NCBI GenBank assembly: GCA_033557465.1
Contig: CM066035.1
Coordinates: forward strand, 902,317,309-902,381,308
Length of the DNA: 64,000 bases
Direction of reading: 5' to 3'
Source of the DNA: Ichthyophis bannanicus
Lineage: Eukaryota; Chordata; Amphibia; Gymnophiona; Ichthyophiidae
Part shown: positions 1 through 10,278 of the stretch, piece after piece
Layout: each line of letters begins with the position of its first letter
How positions within the stretch are numbered: the stretch's first letter is position 1
Program-made: the position numbers and the translations under genes
The notes under the pieces: model-generated
Database searches by the model: none
Told to the model about the DNA's origin: nothing
Seen by the model: only the letters and a program-made list of their open reading frames with translations

Positions 1-1511
1 AACCTCCTTTTCCTAAAAGAAGAAGGTTTCATTCTTCTCCTGCCCATCATGCCGATGTTCCCAAACAGGGGAATCCTCGCCCTGGTCTGCAGAATCCAAA
101 CTCAAGCCAGGAAAATTATCCCTCAATAGGGTTCCAATTAATCTGTTATAACATACAGTCCACTTCTCTCATTAGAAGTTTTTTCACTGTTTTTTCATTT
201 CAACCTCTACACTTGGATTCCTGTTTCCAGGACATCCACTTGTTTTTAGGTATGCTGAGCTGTCAGGATATTCATGTCTATGGGTCACAGGATTTTCCTC
301 CTCCTTCCTACACTGAAGAGAGGTTTGCCAACTATCTCATGATAGTTTTCCTGTACCACCATGGATTTTTCCTTCTACAGACTTACCATATGGCAAGTCT
401 CCCCTCAGCTCCTATTTTTTCTTTACCTTCTTTTCCAGGGTTCCTCTGTAAGAGTGGTACCATACCAATGGAAGGCTTTCTCAGCCTTTCCAGTCTTCCT
501 TTCCATTCCAGTGTAGAGTTTTTTCTCTTGAGTAAACCCCCTTTTTCCTCATCTGGGCAGCTCGTCAGACAGGGACAGGATATTCTCCTCTTGTTCTATC
601 TGTTCTCTCTGTTAAAAACAGAAAGATCTCTCTGCTGTGCCATTCAGCAGCTGCCCATGCAGGGGCTTCAGTGATTGGATTACTGGTACTTTTCTATAAG
701 TTCCAGTATTGTCTTCCACTACTTTTTGTCTAACCTTAGTAGTGCTTCCAAGATAGTGCTCATCTATCTTGGATAATCCTTATAACTTCTTTTCTGCCAT
801 CTCCAAATCTTGGAGTTGGCAGCATAGTTGAGCTGGCAGCTGGTTGTCTCCAATAGCCAGTTTTATTTCCCAACTCTCCTGCATAATGCTCTCTGCAATC
901 CTACAGAGAAGCTTTCCACTATGGGCCTTTGCTAGAGAGCATGAGGGTTTTTTCTCTAATGACTATCCTATATGGTTGAAAAAGGCTTCCTCAGTCACCT
1001 CCCATGACTGTGAGGGTTCTTTACACCCTTCTATTTCCTTTTAATAAAGGACATAAGCCTTTCCTACGTGACAGTCTAAAGAGTTACCAAATTCCTACAG
1101 GAAATATGCTCTTTTTTCCTTGCAGCTTGTCCTCATGGTATCCTAATCCTTCATGGACCGCACATATTTAACGAAATAATGCATAATACCCCACCCCTTG
1201 TCCCTCAAGTGGGTCTACCTGGTGTCTCTTCCTATGCGTATTCTGTCCCTTCACCATGTTAGAGTTCTACTGGACTCAGGACTTGCTGTTTACAGACTAA
1301 TATTATCCTCTGTTTTCTCGCAACCATCCTGGTTATTTTACTGGGTAGCATTCTACTCCATCTTAACCAGAGGGAATAGATTCTCTATATCTTCTCAAGT
1401 AGGTTCCACCTTCTTGTTATGAGATGAATCATTCCTCTTCACATCTTCCATGTGAAGATTCCTGTAGACATATCTCTTTCTGCTTAATTGCAGACATTTA
1501 TCTTTAGACCT
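1..1511 (+). pseudogene. Decayed pol region of a DIRS retrotransposon (family B, copy 1)
   Basis: No long reading frame survives. The segment still matches family B copy 2 (32063-39740) at DNA level in short blocks. The start resembles the Lys/Phe-rich end of gag near 34100, with a run of AAG/TTC codons followed by a Cys/Pro/Gly stretch. Near 920-950, the sequence coding Leu-Trp-Ala-Leu-Ala-Arg-Glu-His corresponds to the RNase H region near 35640. The order agrees with one decayed plus-strand DIRS whose terminal region lies at 8890-9333, split later by the solo LTR and the CR1. The frames are shredded by indels, so this copy is older than copy 2. The assignment rests on visual similarity only. 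Confidence 0.5.
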
Positions 1512-2632
1512 TGTAACATAGAAGCCTCTCAAGAAGCTATGGAAACAGGTAGTGATCCGGTGGAGAGAACCGGTACTGCAGGAGAATGCAGGATTTTCTC
1601 TTCAGAGAGAAAAAAACACATGGCTAATCAGGAAACACAGCTCACCTCAGGGAAGGAGAGAAGCAAAGTCCCTGATTGGGCACGCCCAAGCAGGAGACGG
1701 GCAATGCAAGGCATGAGGAGCTTGTTAAGCACTCAGAAACAGTTAGACAGGGACGACGAGCAGGAAGACTTGGAGAGAGACCCACTAAGCAGCTGTGATT
1801 CACTAAGGAAGGATTTTGACTCAGGAAGCAGGTACCTGGGAGACTCAGGGGCAGAAAGAATCTTCTGTGACCAGAAGGATTCCAGAACACTGAGAGACCC
1901 AAGGTTACAGCCCAGGCTTCTGAAGGACCAAGCAGAGCCGTGGAACAGAAGGCAGAGGGGCAAAGAATTCTCATGGAGGAAGCCTCAGCACAAGGTACAC
2001 GGTGGGGTTGATACAGCTAGCAAGTTTTACAGTGTGAAGCCAGACAGAGTGAAAGCTGATTTTAAAAGCCAGAACAAAGTCAGTCAATATGGTGGCAGTT
2101 GGGTTCAGCATGAAAATTGTCTAAGCAGTCCCAGCTATTCTCACAAGCCAGCTGAAACGTTTAGCAGAGAAGCTAATAGGAAGAAAAGAGCTGAGTCATA
2201 TTGCAGAGACGTGAGCCAGGAGAAGCCTGACAGTTCTACTTTTGAAGCACTCTTTAGACACTCTCCAAGCACAGCTGAAGTTGTAACCCCGGCACTTACG
2301 TTCAGAGACAAGTGGGGGAGGGATACTTCCAGCACGCTGAATTGTTGTCCTAGTAGATACAGCATTACTAATTATCCTGAGATAAGGAACTCAAACAAAT
2401 ATTTACCTGAAGAAGAAGCAGTTTATCAGCTTAGCCCAGAAAAGACGCAGGCTGAATTACTTCTTAAAGACTTCACAGAGAATTTCTTGAGAGCAGAGCA
2501 ATTCCTAGCTATAAGTTAGCACAGCCTGAAAACAGCTGTGAAGTGGAAATGCCACTAGTTTGTTCTCAGCCGTCCACAGAGCAAGACCAGCCCATGGATT
2601 GCTCAACCTGTCTCACTGAGAAAGTTATTTAA
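1512..2632 (+). pseudogene. LTR-encoded ORF, frameshifted near its end
   Basis: The reading frame is open from before the LTR boundary (1488) to a stop at 2517-2519. The LTR's first three bases, TGT, are read as Cys. A second frame continues from about 2500 to a TAA at 2630-2632 and ends with the motif P-M-D-C-S followed by ten more residues. The closing motif matches those of the other two LTR ORFs, so one small indel between about 2480 and 2520 probably separated the frames. The product would be roughly 370 residues, hydrophilic and rich in Arg, Glu, Ser and Gln. It has an acidic patch near residue 85 (R-D-D-E-Q-E-D-L-E) and no signal peptide, membrane segment or fold that I recognise. Function is unknown; in an intact element it would be the C-terminal extension of the pol polyprotein. 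Confidence 0.55.
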
Positions 2633-3064
2633 GGCAAAAACTTGAATGGTTATATGAAGAAATATAACAGAAGTGACCAGATTGTTTGCATTGCTGAAAA
2701 GCTTATGAAAAGTGAATAAGTTAAAGCATAATTTGTTTGTATCTCAGGAGCACTGTTGTTTTGCTAGAATTTGTTTAGTAAAGCAAAGGTCACATGCCTA
2801 ATGAATGTGAACCCCTGAAGATATTGGACATTTAGCCCAGCACTGAAAAGCCTTGTTTTTCCTCATTCTTGTTTTGGCAATTTTATCTTCTTTTGCGTCT
2901 GTTGCATTTCAACTGCGGAGCGGGAGAAATAAAACCTCATCAAATAAATTTTCTTTGCCTGCCTTACTGCTTGAGCACATACACAACTACAACCTCAACC
3001 CTGAAGGGCATCCAAGGCCACCCCCTCCTGAAACCCTTAAGGTCCAGGGAGCGGGTGTGTGGCA
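1512..3064 (+). mobile_element. Solo LTR of a gypsy-type element, 1,553 bp, carrying an ORF
   Basis: The segment begins TGTAACATAG and ends GTGTGTGGCA, which are standard TG...CA LTR ends. It is flanked on both sides by the 4-bp direct repeat ACCT (1508-1511 and 3065-3068), the mark of integrase-mediated insertion. A polyadenylation signal AATAAA lies at 2928-2933, about 130 bp before the 3' end, at a comparable distance to the one in the 37467-38738 solo LTR. No internal region or partner LTR is present, so this is a solo LTR left by recombination between two LTRs. Its sequence is clearly different from the LTRs at 40909 and 37467. It nevertheless shares their unusual plan of a long ORF starting at the LTR's first base. 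Confidence 0.75.
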
Positions 3065-3068
3065 ACCT

Positions 3069-3265
3069 ATATATATATTCATATATGTACATATGTCTAT
3101 ATGCTTTCTTTAGATGCATATGTCTGTCAGCCATGTGTGGATATGCTATACCCCCTGGATCTCGCCATAAACATATCTATATATATATACATATATGCCC
3201 CTATATATCTATATCTATATCTATCTACACATATATATATATATATACATATATATATGTGTGTA
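3069..3265. repeat. AT-rich microsatellite
   Basis: This is an imperfect run of TATA, TATC and CATATA units between the right target duplication of the solo LTR and the 3' end of the CR1. Short ORFs across it are repeat translations rich in Ile and Tyr and are not genes. Confidence 0.85.
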
Positions 3266-3453
3266 TCTAACATAAGAACATAACATAACATAAGATAAGA
3301 TATGCCATACTGGGTCAGACCAAGGTCCATCAAGCCCAGTATTCTGTTTCCAACAGTGGCCAATCTAGGTCATACGTACCTAGCAGTTTCCCCAAGGGAC
3401 ACAGGTTCCACAATGCTTGTATTGGTTCAAGCATTGATATCCTGGGTCCCTTC

Positions 3454-6417
3454 TTAATAATGGTTTATGGACCTTTCCTCCAGGAACTTGTCCAAACCTT
3501 TTTTAAACCCAGCTACACTAACAGCCTTTACTACATCCTCCGGTAACAAATTCCAGAGTTTGATTACACGTTGAGTGAAAAAATATTTTCTTTTATTAGT
3601 CTTAAATAGTTTACCCTGTAGCTTCATTGCATGTCCCCTAGTCTTTCTATATTCTGATAAGGTAAACAATCGATCTACGTTTACCCGTTCCACTCCGTTC
3701 ATTAATTTATAGACTTCTATCATATCTCCCCTCAGCCGTCCCTTTTCCAGGTTAAAGAGTCCCAACCTTTTTAGCCTTTCTTCATAGGAGTAGCCTTCCA
3801 TCCCCTTTACCATTTTGGTGGCTCTTCTCTGAACCTTTTCTAAAATCGCTATATCCTTTTTAAGATACGGCGACCAGAATTGCACACAATATTCAAGGTG
3901 CGGTCTCACCATGGAACGATATAGAGGCATTATAATATCTTTTGTTTTATTTTCCATTCCTTTCCTTATCATACCTAGCATTCTATTTGCTCTCTTGGCC
4001 GCCGCTGCACACTGGGCCGAGGGTTTTAACATGGTATCCACAAGGACGCCTAAATCTTTTTCTTGGGTGGTGGTTCCTAATGTGGAACCTTGCATCGTGT
4101 AACCATAGTTTGGGTTGTTCTTCCCTAGGTGCATAACCTTGCACTTCTCCACATTAAATTTCATCTGCCATTTTGATGCCCAGTCTTCCAATTTATCAAG
4201 ATCCTCTTGCAAGTTTCCACAATCCTCCTGGGTTTTAACAACTTTAAATAGTTTTGTGTCATCAGCAAATTTGATAACCTCACTCGTTATTCCACTTTCC
4301 AGGTCATTTATGAATATGTCAAAAAGCAGCGGACCCAGCACAGATCCCTGGGGTACACCACTATTCACCTTTCTCCATTGGGAAAATTGGCCATTTAGCC
4401 CTACCCTCTGCTTTCTATCTTTTAACCAGTTCCTGATCCACAGTAGTACACTGCCTCCTATCCCATGACTCTTTAGTTTTGCCAAAAGTCTCTCATGAGG
4501 GACCTTGTCAAAGGCTTTCTGAAAGTCCAGATACACAATATCAACCGACTCACCTTTGTCCACCTGTTTATTCACTCCTTCAAAAAAACATAACAGATTA
4601 GTAAGACAAGATCTTCCTTGTCTAAAGCCATGTTGGCTGTCTCCCATTAGGTCATGACTATCTATATGCTGAGTAATTTTATTCTTTATGATGGTTTCTA
4701 CCATTTTTCCCGGTACTGATGTCAGGCTCACCGGTCTGTAGTTTCCCGGATCACCCCTCGAACCCTTTTTAAAAATTGGTGTTACATTGGCGATCCTCCA
4801 ATCCTCAGGTATTAGAGATGATTTTAATGATAGTTCACAGATTACTGATAGCAGGTCTGCAATCTCAAATTTCAGTTCTTTCAACACCCTTGGATGTATA
4901 CCATCCGGCCCAGGTGATTTGCTACTCTTCAGTTTATCTAATAGTTGTAAGACATCTTCCCGATGTATCGATATTTCCTTCAATTCTTCCACACCTTTAA
5001 ATACCACTTCAGTCGTGGGTAACATCCCTACATCTTCCTCAGTAAAGACCGAAGCAAAGAATTCATTCAGTCTCTCCGCTATCGCCTTGTCGCCTCTTAG
5101 TGCTCCTTTAACCCCTTTATCATCTAATGGACCAACTGACTCTCTCACGGGTTTTTTGCTACGAATGTACTTGAAAAGGTCTTTATTTCGCGTTTTTGCT
5201 TCCGCAGCAAGCTTCTTCTCAAATTCTCTCTTTGCCTGCCTTATCAATGCCTTGCATTTGACTTGCCAGTGCTTGTGCTGTTTCCAGGTTTCATCATTTG
5301 GCTCTTTTTTCCATTTCTTGAAAGATGCTTTTTTGGCAACAACAGCCTCTCTGACCTCCGCTTTAAACCATGCTGGCAATTTTTTAGACTTCCTTCCACT
5401 TTTCTTAAAGCGTGGAATACAGCTGGTCTGGGCTTCCAAGATAGTATTTTTCAACAACACCCAAGCTTGATGTACGTCTTTAACCTTTGCAACTGCTCCT
5501 TTTAATTTTTTCTTAACTGTTTTCCTCATTCTATCATAGTCTCCCTTTCGAAAGTTAAAGGGTAGTACTGTGGATTTCCTTACTATCCCTCCTCCACTAA
5601 TTAAATCAAAGGCGATCATGCTATGATCACTATTGCCAAGTGGCCCCAACACCCTTATCTCTTGCACTACATCTGGTGTTCCACTAAGGACTAGGTCTAA
5701 TATTGCTTCCCCTCTGGTCGGTTCATGAACCAGCTGCTCCAAGAAGCAGTCATTTATTTCATCTAGGAACTTTATCTCCCTAGCATGTCCTGTTGTGACA
5801 CTGACCCAGTCGATGCCGGGGTAATTGAAATCACCCATTATTATTACTGCACTGTAACTTTTGCTAGCTTCCTTGATTTCTTTGAGCATTTCATCATCCA
5901 TTTGTTCATTCTGGCCAGGCGGACGATAGTACACCCCCACTGCCATCGCCTTCCCCTTTTTACATGGAATTTCAATCCATAGAGATTCTACAGCAAATTT
6001 TGTTTCTTGCAAAACTTTAATCCTTTCTGATTCAATGCCCTCTCTAACATAGAGCGCAACCCCTCCACCAATTTGATCAGCTCTATCATTTCGATATAGT
6101 TTGTACCCAGGTATCACAGTGTCCCACTGGTTGTCCTCCTTCCACCATGTCTCTGATATTCCAATCATATCTAACCTCTCGTTTAGTGCTATATATTCTA
6201 ACTCTCCCATCTTGTTTTGTAGACTTCTAGCATTTGCATACAAGCATTTTAGAGACTGTATTTTATTCATATTAATTTGGCTATTGGTAGACATGGGTAA
6301 TTTGGGATCTTTAAGTTCTGTCTGCTCCATACTCGAGGGCATTTGGGCTACTTTACTCTTTTTTGGAACCTCTCTGCTTTTTGTAGTATCCTTCAAGGAT
6401 ACATTCTTCCGAACCAT
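3454..6417 (-). CDS. CR1 ORF2: AP endonuclease and reverse transcriptase
   Basis: An uninterrupted frame of 987 residues, close to full length for CR1 ORF2. The N-terminal apurinic-type endonuclease shows A-N-A-R-S-L near 61, the metal-binding Glu in I-S-E-T-W-W near 90, G-D-F-N-Y-P-G at 195-201 and S-D-H-S-M at 263-267. A Lys-rich linker follows. The reverse transcriptase has S-P-G-P-D-G near 501, the N-Y-R-P-V-S-L block near 559, G-V-P-Q-G-S near 687 and the catalytic F-A-D-D at 717-720. After the thumb region a CR1-type C-terminal domain ends in S-I-N-H-Y. The enzyme would nick target DNA and copy the element RNA by target-primed reverse transcription. The ATG at 6417 is 35 bp beyond the ORF1 stop. 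No frame break is visible, unlike the other four CR1 copies here. Confidence 0.92.
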   Translation of the reverse strand: MVRKNVSLKDTTKSREVPKKSKVAQMPSSMEQTELKDPKLPMSTNSQINMNKIQSLKCLYANARSLQNKMGELEYIALNERLDMIGISETWWKEDNQWDTVIPGYKLYRNDRADQIGGGVALYVREGIESERIKVLQETKFAVESLWIEIPCKKGKAMAVGVYYRPPGQNEQMDDEMLKEIKEASKSYSAVIIMGDFNYPGIDWVSVTTGHAREIKFLDEINDCFLEQLVHEPTRGEAILDLVLSGTPDVVQEIRVLGPLGNSDHSMIAFDLISGGGIVRKSTVLPFNFRKGDYDRMRKTVKKKLKGAVAKVKDVHQAWVLLKNTILEAQTSCIPRFKKSGRKSKKLPAWFKAEVREAVVAKKASFKKWKKEPNDETWKQHKHWQVKCKALIRQAKREFEKKLAAEAKTRNKDLFKYIRSKKPVRESVGPLDDKGVKGALRGDKAIAERLNEFFASVFTEEDVGMLPTTEVVFKGVEELKEISIHREDVLQLLDKLKSSKSPGPDGIHPRVLKELKFEIADLLSVICELSLKSSLIPEDWRIANVTPIFKKGSRGDPGNYRPVSLTSVPGKMVETIIKNKITQHIDSHDLMGDSQHGFRQGRSCLTNLLCFFEGVNKQVDKGESVDIVYLDFQKAFDKVPHERLLAKLKSHGIGGSVLLWIRNWLKDRKQRVGLNGQFSQWRKVNSGVPQGSVLGPLLFDIFINDLESGITSEVIKFADDTKLFKVVKTQEDCGNLQEDLDKLEDWASKWQMKFNVEKCKVMHLGKNNPNYGYTMQGSTLGTTTQEKDLGVLVDTMLKPSAQCAAAAKRANRMLGMIRKGMENKTKDIIMPLYRSMVRPHLEYCVQFWSPYLKKDIAILEKVQRRATKMVKGMEGYSYEERLKRLGLFNLEKGRLRGDMIEVYKLMNGVERVNVDRLFTLSEYRKTRGHAMKLQGKLFKTNKRKYFFTQRVIKLWNLLPEDVVKAVSVAGFKKGLDKFLEERSINHY

Positions 6418-6452
6418 GCGCTCTTGGGCGACTGTCGGCTTTCCCCTATTAT

Positions 6453-7373
6453 CTAGTTTAAAAGCTGCTCTATCTCCTTTTTAAAGGTTAATGCCAGCAG
6501 CCTGGTTCCATCCCGGTTAAGGTGAAGCCCATCCCTTCGGAAGAGCCCCTCCTTTCCCCAGAATGTTCCCCAGTTCCTAACAAATCCGAACCCCTCATCT
6601 CTGCACCATTGTCTCATCCACGCATTGAGACTCAGGAGCTCTGCCTGCCTATTGGGTCCTGCGCGTGGAACGGGAAGCATTTCGGAGAACGCTACCCTGG
6701 AAGTTCTGGATTTCAACTTCCTACCTAAAAGCCTAAATTTAGCTTCCAGAACCTCCCTACCACATTTTCCTATGTCATTGGTACCAACATGTACCAAGAC
6801 AGCAGACTCCTCCCCAGCACTATCTAAGACCTTATCTAGGTGGCGTGTGAGGTCCGCTACCTTCGCACCAGGCAGGCATGTTACCAGGCGATCCTCACGT
6901 CCACCAGCCACCCAGCTATCTACATGCCTAATGATCGAATCACCAACTATAACTGCTGTCCTAACCCTTCCCGCATGGGCACTTGGCCCTGGAGAAACCT
7001 CCTCGGTGTGAGAGGGGTTTACATCACCTGGAGGACAGGTCCTAGTTACAGGATCACTTCCTGCCACACCAGGGTGATGCTCTCCTGTCACGTGACCTCT
7101 CTCCTCCATGGCAACAGGGATGCTGCCAGACTGGAGGTGGGACTTCAGGACTATATCCCTGTAGGTCTCGTCTATGTACCTCTCTGTCTGTCTTATGTTT
7201 TCCAAGTCTGCTACTCTAGCCTCTAGAGAACGGACTCGTTCCCTGAGAGCAGAGAGCTCCTTGCACCTAGTGCACACGTAAGACCTCTCACCAGCTGGGA
7301 GAAAATCATACATGTGACACTCAATGCAAAAGACTGGAAAGCCCACATCCCGCTGCTGGACCGCTGTCTGCAT
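6453..7373 (-). CDS. CR1 ORF1: zinc cluster, coiled coil and SGNH esterase
   Basis: An intact 306-residue frame. Near the N terminus are two Cys pairs, C16-x2-C19 and C34-x2-C37, probably one zinc site as in other CR1 ORF1 proteins. Residues 38-62 form a short Leu/Arg/Glu coiled coil. From about 138 an SGNH-hydrolase (esterase) domain shows G-D-S at 144-146, G-T-N-D at 197-200 and D-G-L-H-L-N at 281-286, so the Ser-Asp-His catalytic set is present. Esterase-type ORF1 proteins are known in CR1 and bind element RNA; the role of the esterase in retrotransposition is not settled. The start at 7373 leaves all four Cys in frame. Confidence 0.9.
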   Translation of the reverse strand: MQTAVQQRDVGFPVFCIECHMYDFLPAGERSYVCTRCKELSALRERVRSLEARVADLENIRQTERYIDETYRDIVLKSHLQSGSIPVAMEERGHVTGEHHPGVAGSDPVTRTCPPGDVNPSHTEEVSPGPSAHAGRVRTAVIVGDSIIRHVDSWVAGGREDRLVTCLPGAKVADLTRHLDKVLDSAGEESAVLVHVGTNDIGKCGREVLEAKFRLLGRKLKSRTSRVAFSEMLPVPRAGPNRQAELLSLNAWMRQWCRDEGFGFVRNWGTFWGKEGLFRRDGLHLNRDGTRLLALTFKKEIEQLLN

Positions 7374-8030
7374 CTTAGTTTTAAGTTTGTGTTTAGATCT
7401 TTAAGTTCTATATGTACTAAAGGGTGCAATGGATATTTATACCACTAAAACTGTACCTAAGAAGTTTAATATACCTTGTTCACCTGAAGCTTAATTAATC
7501 TCAGGTCCTTGGTGTATGATTGATTTGGGTAATGAGCTTCACCTGAGAGCACCTCCTGTCTTTTAAGGTGTGCAAGTACCTATAAAGCTGTGATTTTCCC
7601 AGGGGAGGGTGGGTGTGGGGAGGGAGGAAGGGATATAACACTTATTAAAAAAGGGCTGCTACACAGTACCTTGTCCTGTGCTGCTGAGGAAAACTATATT
7701 CTGATTTGATTTAAATTACAGCTCTTTGCTGCTACTAGGCTCTAACCTATTATGAAATTTAAACTACAAGCTCTCTGCTGGATTCTAAATTTAACCAGAA
7801 AGCTCTCTTCTGTGTTTTAATTTGAAACTAAAAGTACTTTGCTGATGCTAGGCCCTGAGTGACTATGAAATTTAAACTACAGCTGTCTACTGGGTATGAA
7901 AGGTAACCAGAAAGTTCTCTTCTGTGTTTTTAAATTGAATCTTAAACTGTTGCTACTAGGCCCTGACTGATTTAACAAAAAAGAAAAAAAAAAAAATAGT
8001 GGGTTCACAGATTAATTAGCTTTAAAAGAA
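7374..8030 (-). repeat. CR1 5' UTR with about 113-bp tandem repeats
   Basis: The block AGAAAGCTCTCTTCTGTG recurs near 7797 and, with one change, near 7910. GAAATTTAAACTAC recurs near 7753 and 7867, and TGCTACTAGGCC-like blocks near 7728, 7841 and 7950. The period is about 113 bp with a little over two copies. The same unit appears once at the 5' end of CR1 copy 3 (about 28540-28660), so it belongs to the element and may act as promoter monomers. The end of the element is probably the A-rich run near 7980-8000. Confidence 0.6.
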
Positions 8031-8889
8031 AAAAAATTCCTTTCAGAAAAATTCCCAGAAGTATATACTCACAATTTCAGATTTCTCTCCAGAAGTAACA
8101 GCCCCCCTTTCCAGTCCTTCAAGATACTTCCAGTCCTGTCGAGATACTTCCTTTAGGTAGATATGTATTCACATACTTATCTCTCTAACTGTGCTCATAG
8201 AGGTGTTTTTTTCTTCCTATCTGTTCCAGACAGTGGGTTTTCACATATCCATACTATTTCACAGTATGTTTCGGCTCTTATGCACACAACCACTGCTGTG
8301 GTACTGACAGCTCTTACCATAACCTTAGGTTCAGGTATCCCTGAAGCTCCCTATTCCTTTATCTTCCTACCTCTCGTCAGTTAGGAGAGACATGGGGGAT
8401 CTTCAGTAGATCTGAGGTTTCCAACTCCTCAGACATCTGTCCTTCCTTGGGATTACGGGGTTTTCTCCATACCCCTTCTTCCCTCAAGGACTAAGCCAGT
8501 TTTGTCCAACTCGGTCAGTCTTCCTCTTTTGCTCCTAACTATAATTAACTCTGTAGCCAAAAGAGTTTTCAGCTTTTTCCATAAAGCTTTCTACTAAAGA
8601 CCTACCGTTTTTGTACTTCCCCAGTTGAATCCTGGGGTCACCTGTCAGTTCCAGATTTTGACCTTCAACTCACTTCAGTGAGGTCATCTTGAAGATTCCT
8701 CTACTGGATCCCCAGTAGATTCCATCAGCCTCTCTACTTCCTGCAATCCAGTAGGTGAGGTCCATATGGTGATTGTTCATTTCAATATATTTCATGATGC
8801 TTATCATATATACAGGGACTCCTTGTCTGTAGTCCTATCTTAGGTCAGCTGTCTCCTACAGCTCCTCTCTTCTTCAACTCCTACCCTCC
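8031..8889 (+). other. Unassigned spacer, probably decayed DIRS DNA
   Basis: No frame above 73 codons and no similarity I can name. Because it lies between the CR1 and the terminal region of DIRS family B copy 1, it is most simply the mutated end of that copy's recombinase gene. I could not align it by eye to the intact recombinases at 16114 or 53450. Confidence 0.3.
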
Positions 8890-9333
8890 ATCCTCGGGAT
8901 GCCTGGGCATATGAGGTGGAGCATGTTTCAATCACCAACATGCTAGGGCTCCAGGCATCTTAGCTTGGGAGTCCCCATATGTGAAGACTCATTCCTGCTT
9001 GTTCCTGGAGATAGCAGTTACTTACCTGTAACAGGTGATCTCTGGGAACAGCAGGAATAAGTCTTCACAACCCACCCACCTACCCTAGGAGTTGTATCTC
9101 TCTATCTTTCTTCCTTTCCTCTTTCTCTCTTTTTGTCTCAGCTATAAAACTCAACTGAGGAGAGACAGTTGGAAAGGCGGGAAGGCAGCACGCAGGCGCT
9201 GTGGGATGCTCCCAAAAGCTTTCTGATTGGACGCTGGGGAGCGTTCCCGCGCAGGCTCCGTCGGTACCAACGTACCCATATGTGAAGACTTATTCCTGCT
9301 GTTCCCAGAGATCACAGGTAAGTAACTGTGCTT
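8890..9333 (+). mobile_element. DIRS family B copy 1: internal complementary region and 3' terminal repeat
   Basis: The block at about 8968-9070 reads CCCCATATGTGAAGAC, then TTGTTCCTGGAGATAGCAGT, then CACCTGTAACAGGTGATCTC-like sequence. It is the internal complementary region that joins the complements of the two element ends. The 3' inverted terminal repeat lies at about 9140-9333 and ends with AGGTAAGTAACTGTGCT. The same arrangement occurs at 39366-39740 in copy 2. The right junction falls in piggyBac coding sequence, so this DIRS inserted into the piggyBac. Confidence 0.75.
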
Positions 9334-9870
9334 TCCCAGCAAACCTGGGAAATATGGCATAAAGCTATGGATGTAGTGTGACAGTGCAACATCATATGTT
9401 CTGCGTCTTCAAGTATATACAGGAAGGGAACTCGGACAAAACCGGGAACGGAATCAGGGTGAAAGGGTTGTGCTGCAACTCACTGAAGGATTGACGCGAT
9501 CTGGCAGAAATGCTACTGTTGACAGTTTCTTCTGCAGTTTATCCCTGTCACTGAAATTGCTAGAAAAACAAATGACACTTTTGGGGACAATTCGAAAGAA
9601 CAGAAAAGAATTACCTCCAGAATTTGTAACAGCAAAGGGCCGAGAGGCTTTCACTTCACTGTTTGCCTTTTGCGATGACGCCACTCTGGTTTCCTATTGC
9701 CCGAAGAAAGGAAAAGTGGTTGTTCTTCTGAGCAGTTTGCATGATCAAGAAGAAGTAGATAATACACGTCCAGACAAAAAAACCATACATGATCTTGGAC
9801 TATAATTCTAGTAAAGGTGGAGTAGATACGGCAGATCAAATGTTGCGCACATATACCACAAAACGAATGA
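9334..9870 (+). pseudogene. piggyBac transposase, middle part
   Basis: The fragment reads, across two or three frames, the conserved core of a piggyBac transposase. It has G-R-N-x-T-V-D-S-F-F near the start of the open part (9500), then G-T-I-R-K-N-R-K, V-S-Y-C-P-K-K-G-K, and finally I-L-D-Y-N-S-S-K-G-G-V-D-T-A-D-Q-M, which carries catalytic Asp positions of the family. Frames change near 9470 and 9800. The 5' portion is missing because DIRS family B inserted upstream, and it probably lies outside the window. The C terminus resumes at 17806 beyond DIRS A copy 1. Confidence 0.8.
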
Positions 9871-10030
9871 TTCTCCAGGACCAAGCAGGAAGTCAGTCCT
9901 CACATATGGGTGACAGCGCGGACGGAGCCCTCGTGCGGAGCATTTCCCCAGCTTTCAAAGAAAGCCTTTGGGAATGCAGCGCGCATGCGTGGTGCCCGTC
10001 CCGCCCAAGGGTGCCATCTTGCTCAGTCTT
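9871..10030 (+). repeat. 5' inverted terminal repeat of DIRS A copy 1
   Basis: The block CCAAGCAGGAAGTCAGTCCT...CATATGGG...GGAGCCCTCG...AAAGAAAGCC...GCGCATGCG...GGTGCCATCTTGC is the reverse complement of 17625-17790. The outer half is also found reversed in the internal complementary region near 17447. Confidence 0.85.
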
Positions 10031-10278
10031 CTTTTTTCCGCGGAGTCCGACGGACGTGTCTTGTTGTCACCCGGTAAAAAGTTGTTTTTCCTATGTGGAT
10101 TCATGTTTTTGCCTGGTTCGACGCCGGTTCCCCTTCCCACCTGGGCCCGGTACACCGGTATCGAGCCCGGAGCTAAGTTTTTCGGTTTTTGTCCTTCGTG
10201 ACTAGCGTTACCGCTTTTTTTCTCTTTTTCACTGGCAGTCCGGTCTTTTGACCTTGCAGGGGTCCTTTTTCCCCCCCG

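Larger units (their letters stand above)
3272..8030 (-). mobile_element. Full-length CR1 LINE, copy 1, both ORFs open
   Basis: On the minus strand the order is 5' UTR with tandem repeats, ORF1 (zinc cluster, coiled coil, esterase), a 35-bp gap, ORF2 (endonuclease and reverse transcriptase) and a short 3' UTR. The 3' end is the conserved CR1 tail around 3300-3370 (plus strand: CATACTGGGTCAGACCAAGG), followed by short repeats of the type TAACATAAGATAAGA. The same tail occurs at 13395, 20632 and 31880. It is the best preserved LINE in the window and may be recently active. The 5' boundary is uncertain and is placed at the A-rich stretch near 7980-8030. Confidence 0.85.

Noticed and set aside
213..674. 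153-codon plus-strand frame
   Set aside because: It lies in decayed DIRS DNA, is Phe/Leu/Ser-rich without motifs, and has no counterpart in the better DIRS copies.
2853..3283. Tyr/Ile-rich frames near the AT microsatellite
   Set aside because: Translations of a simple repeat and of the non-coding end of the solo LTR.
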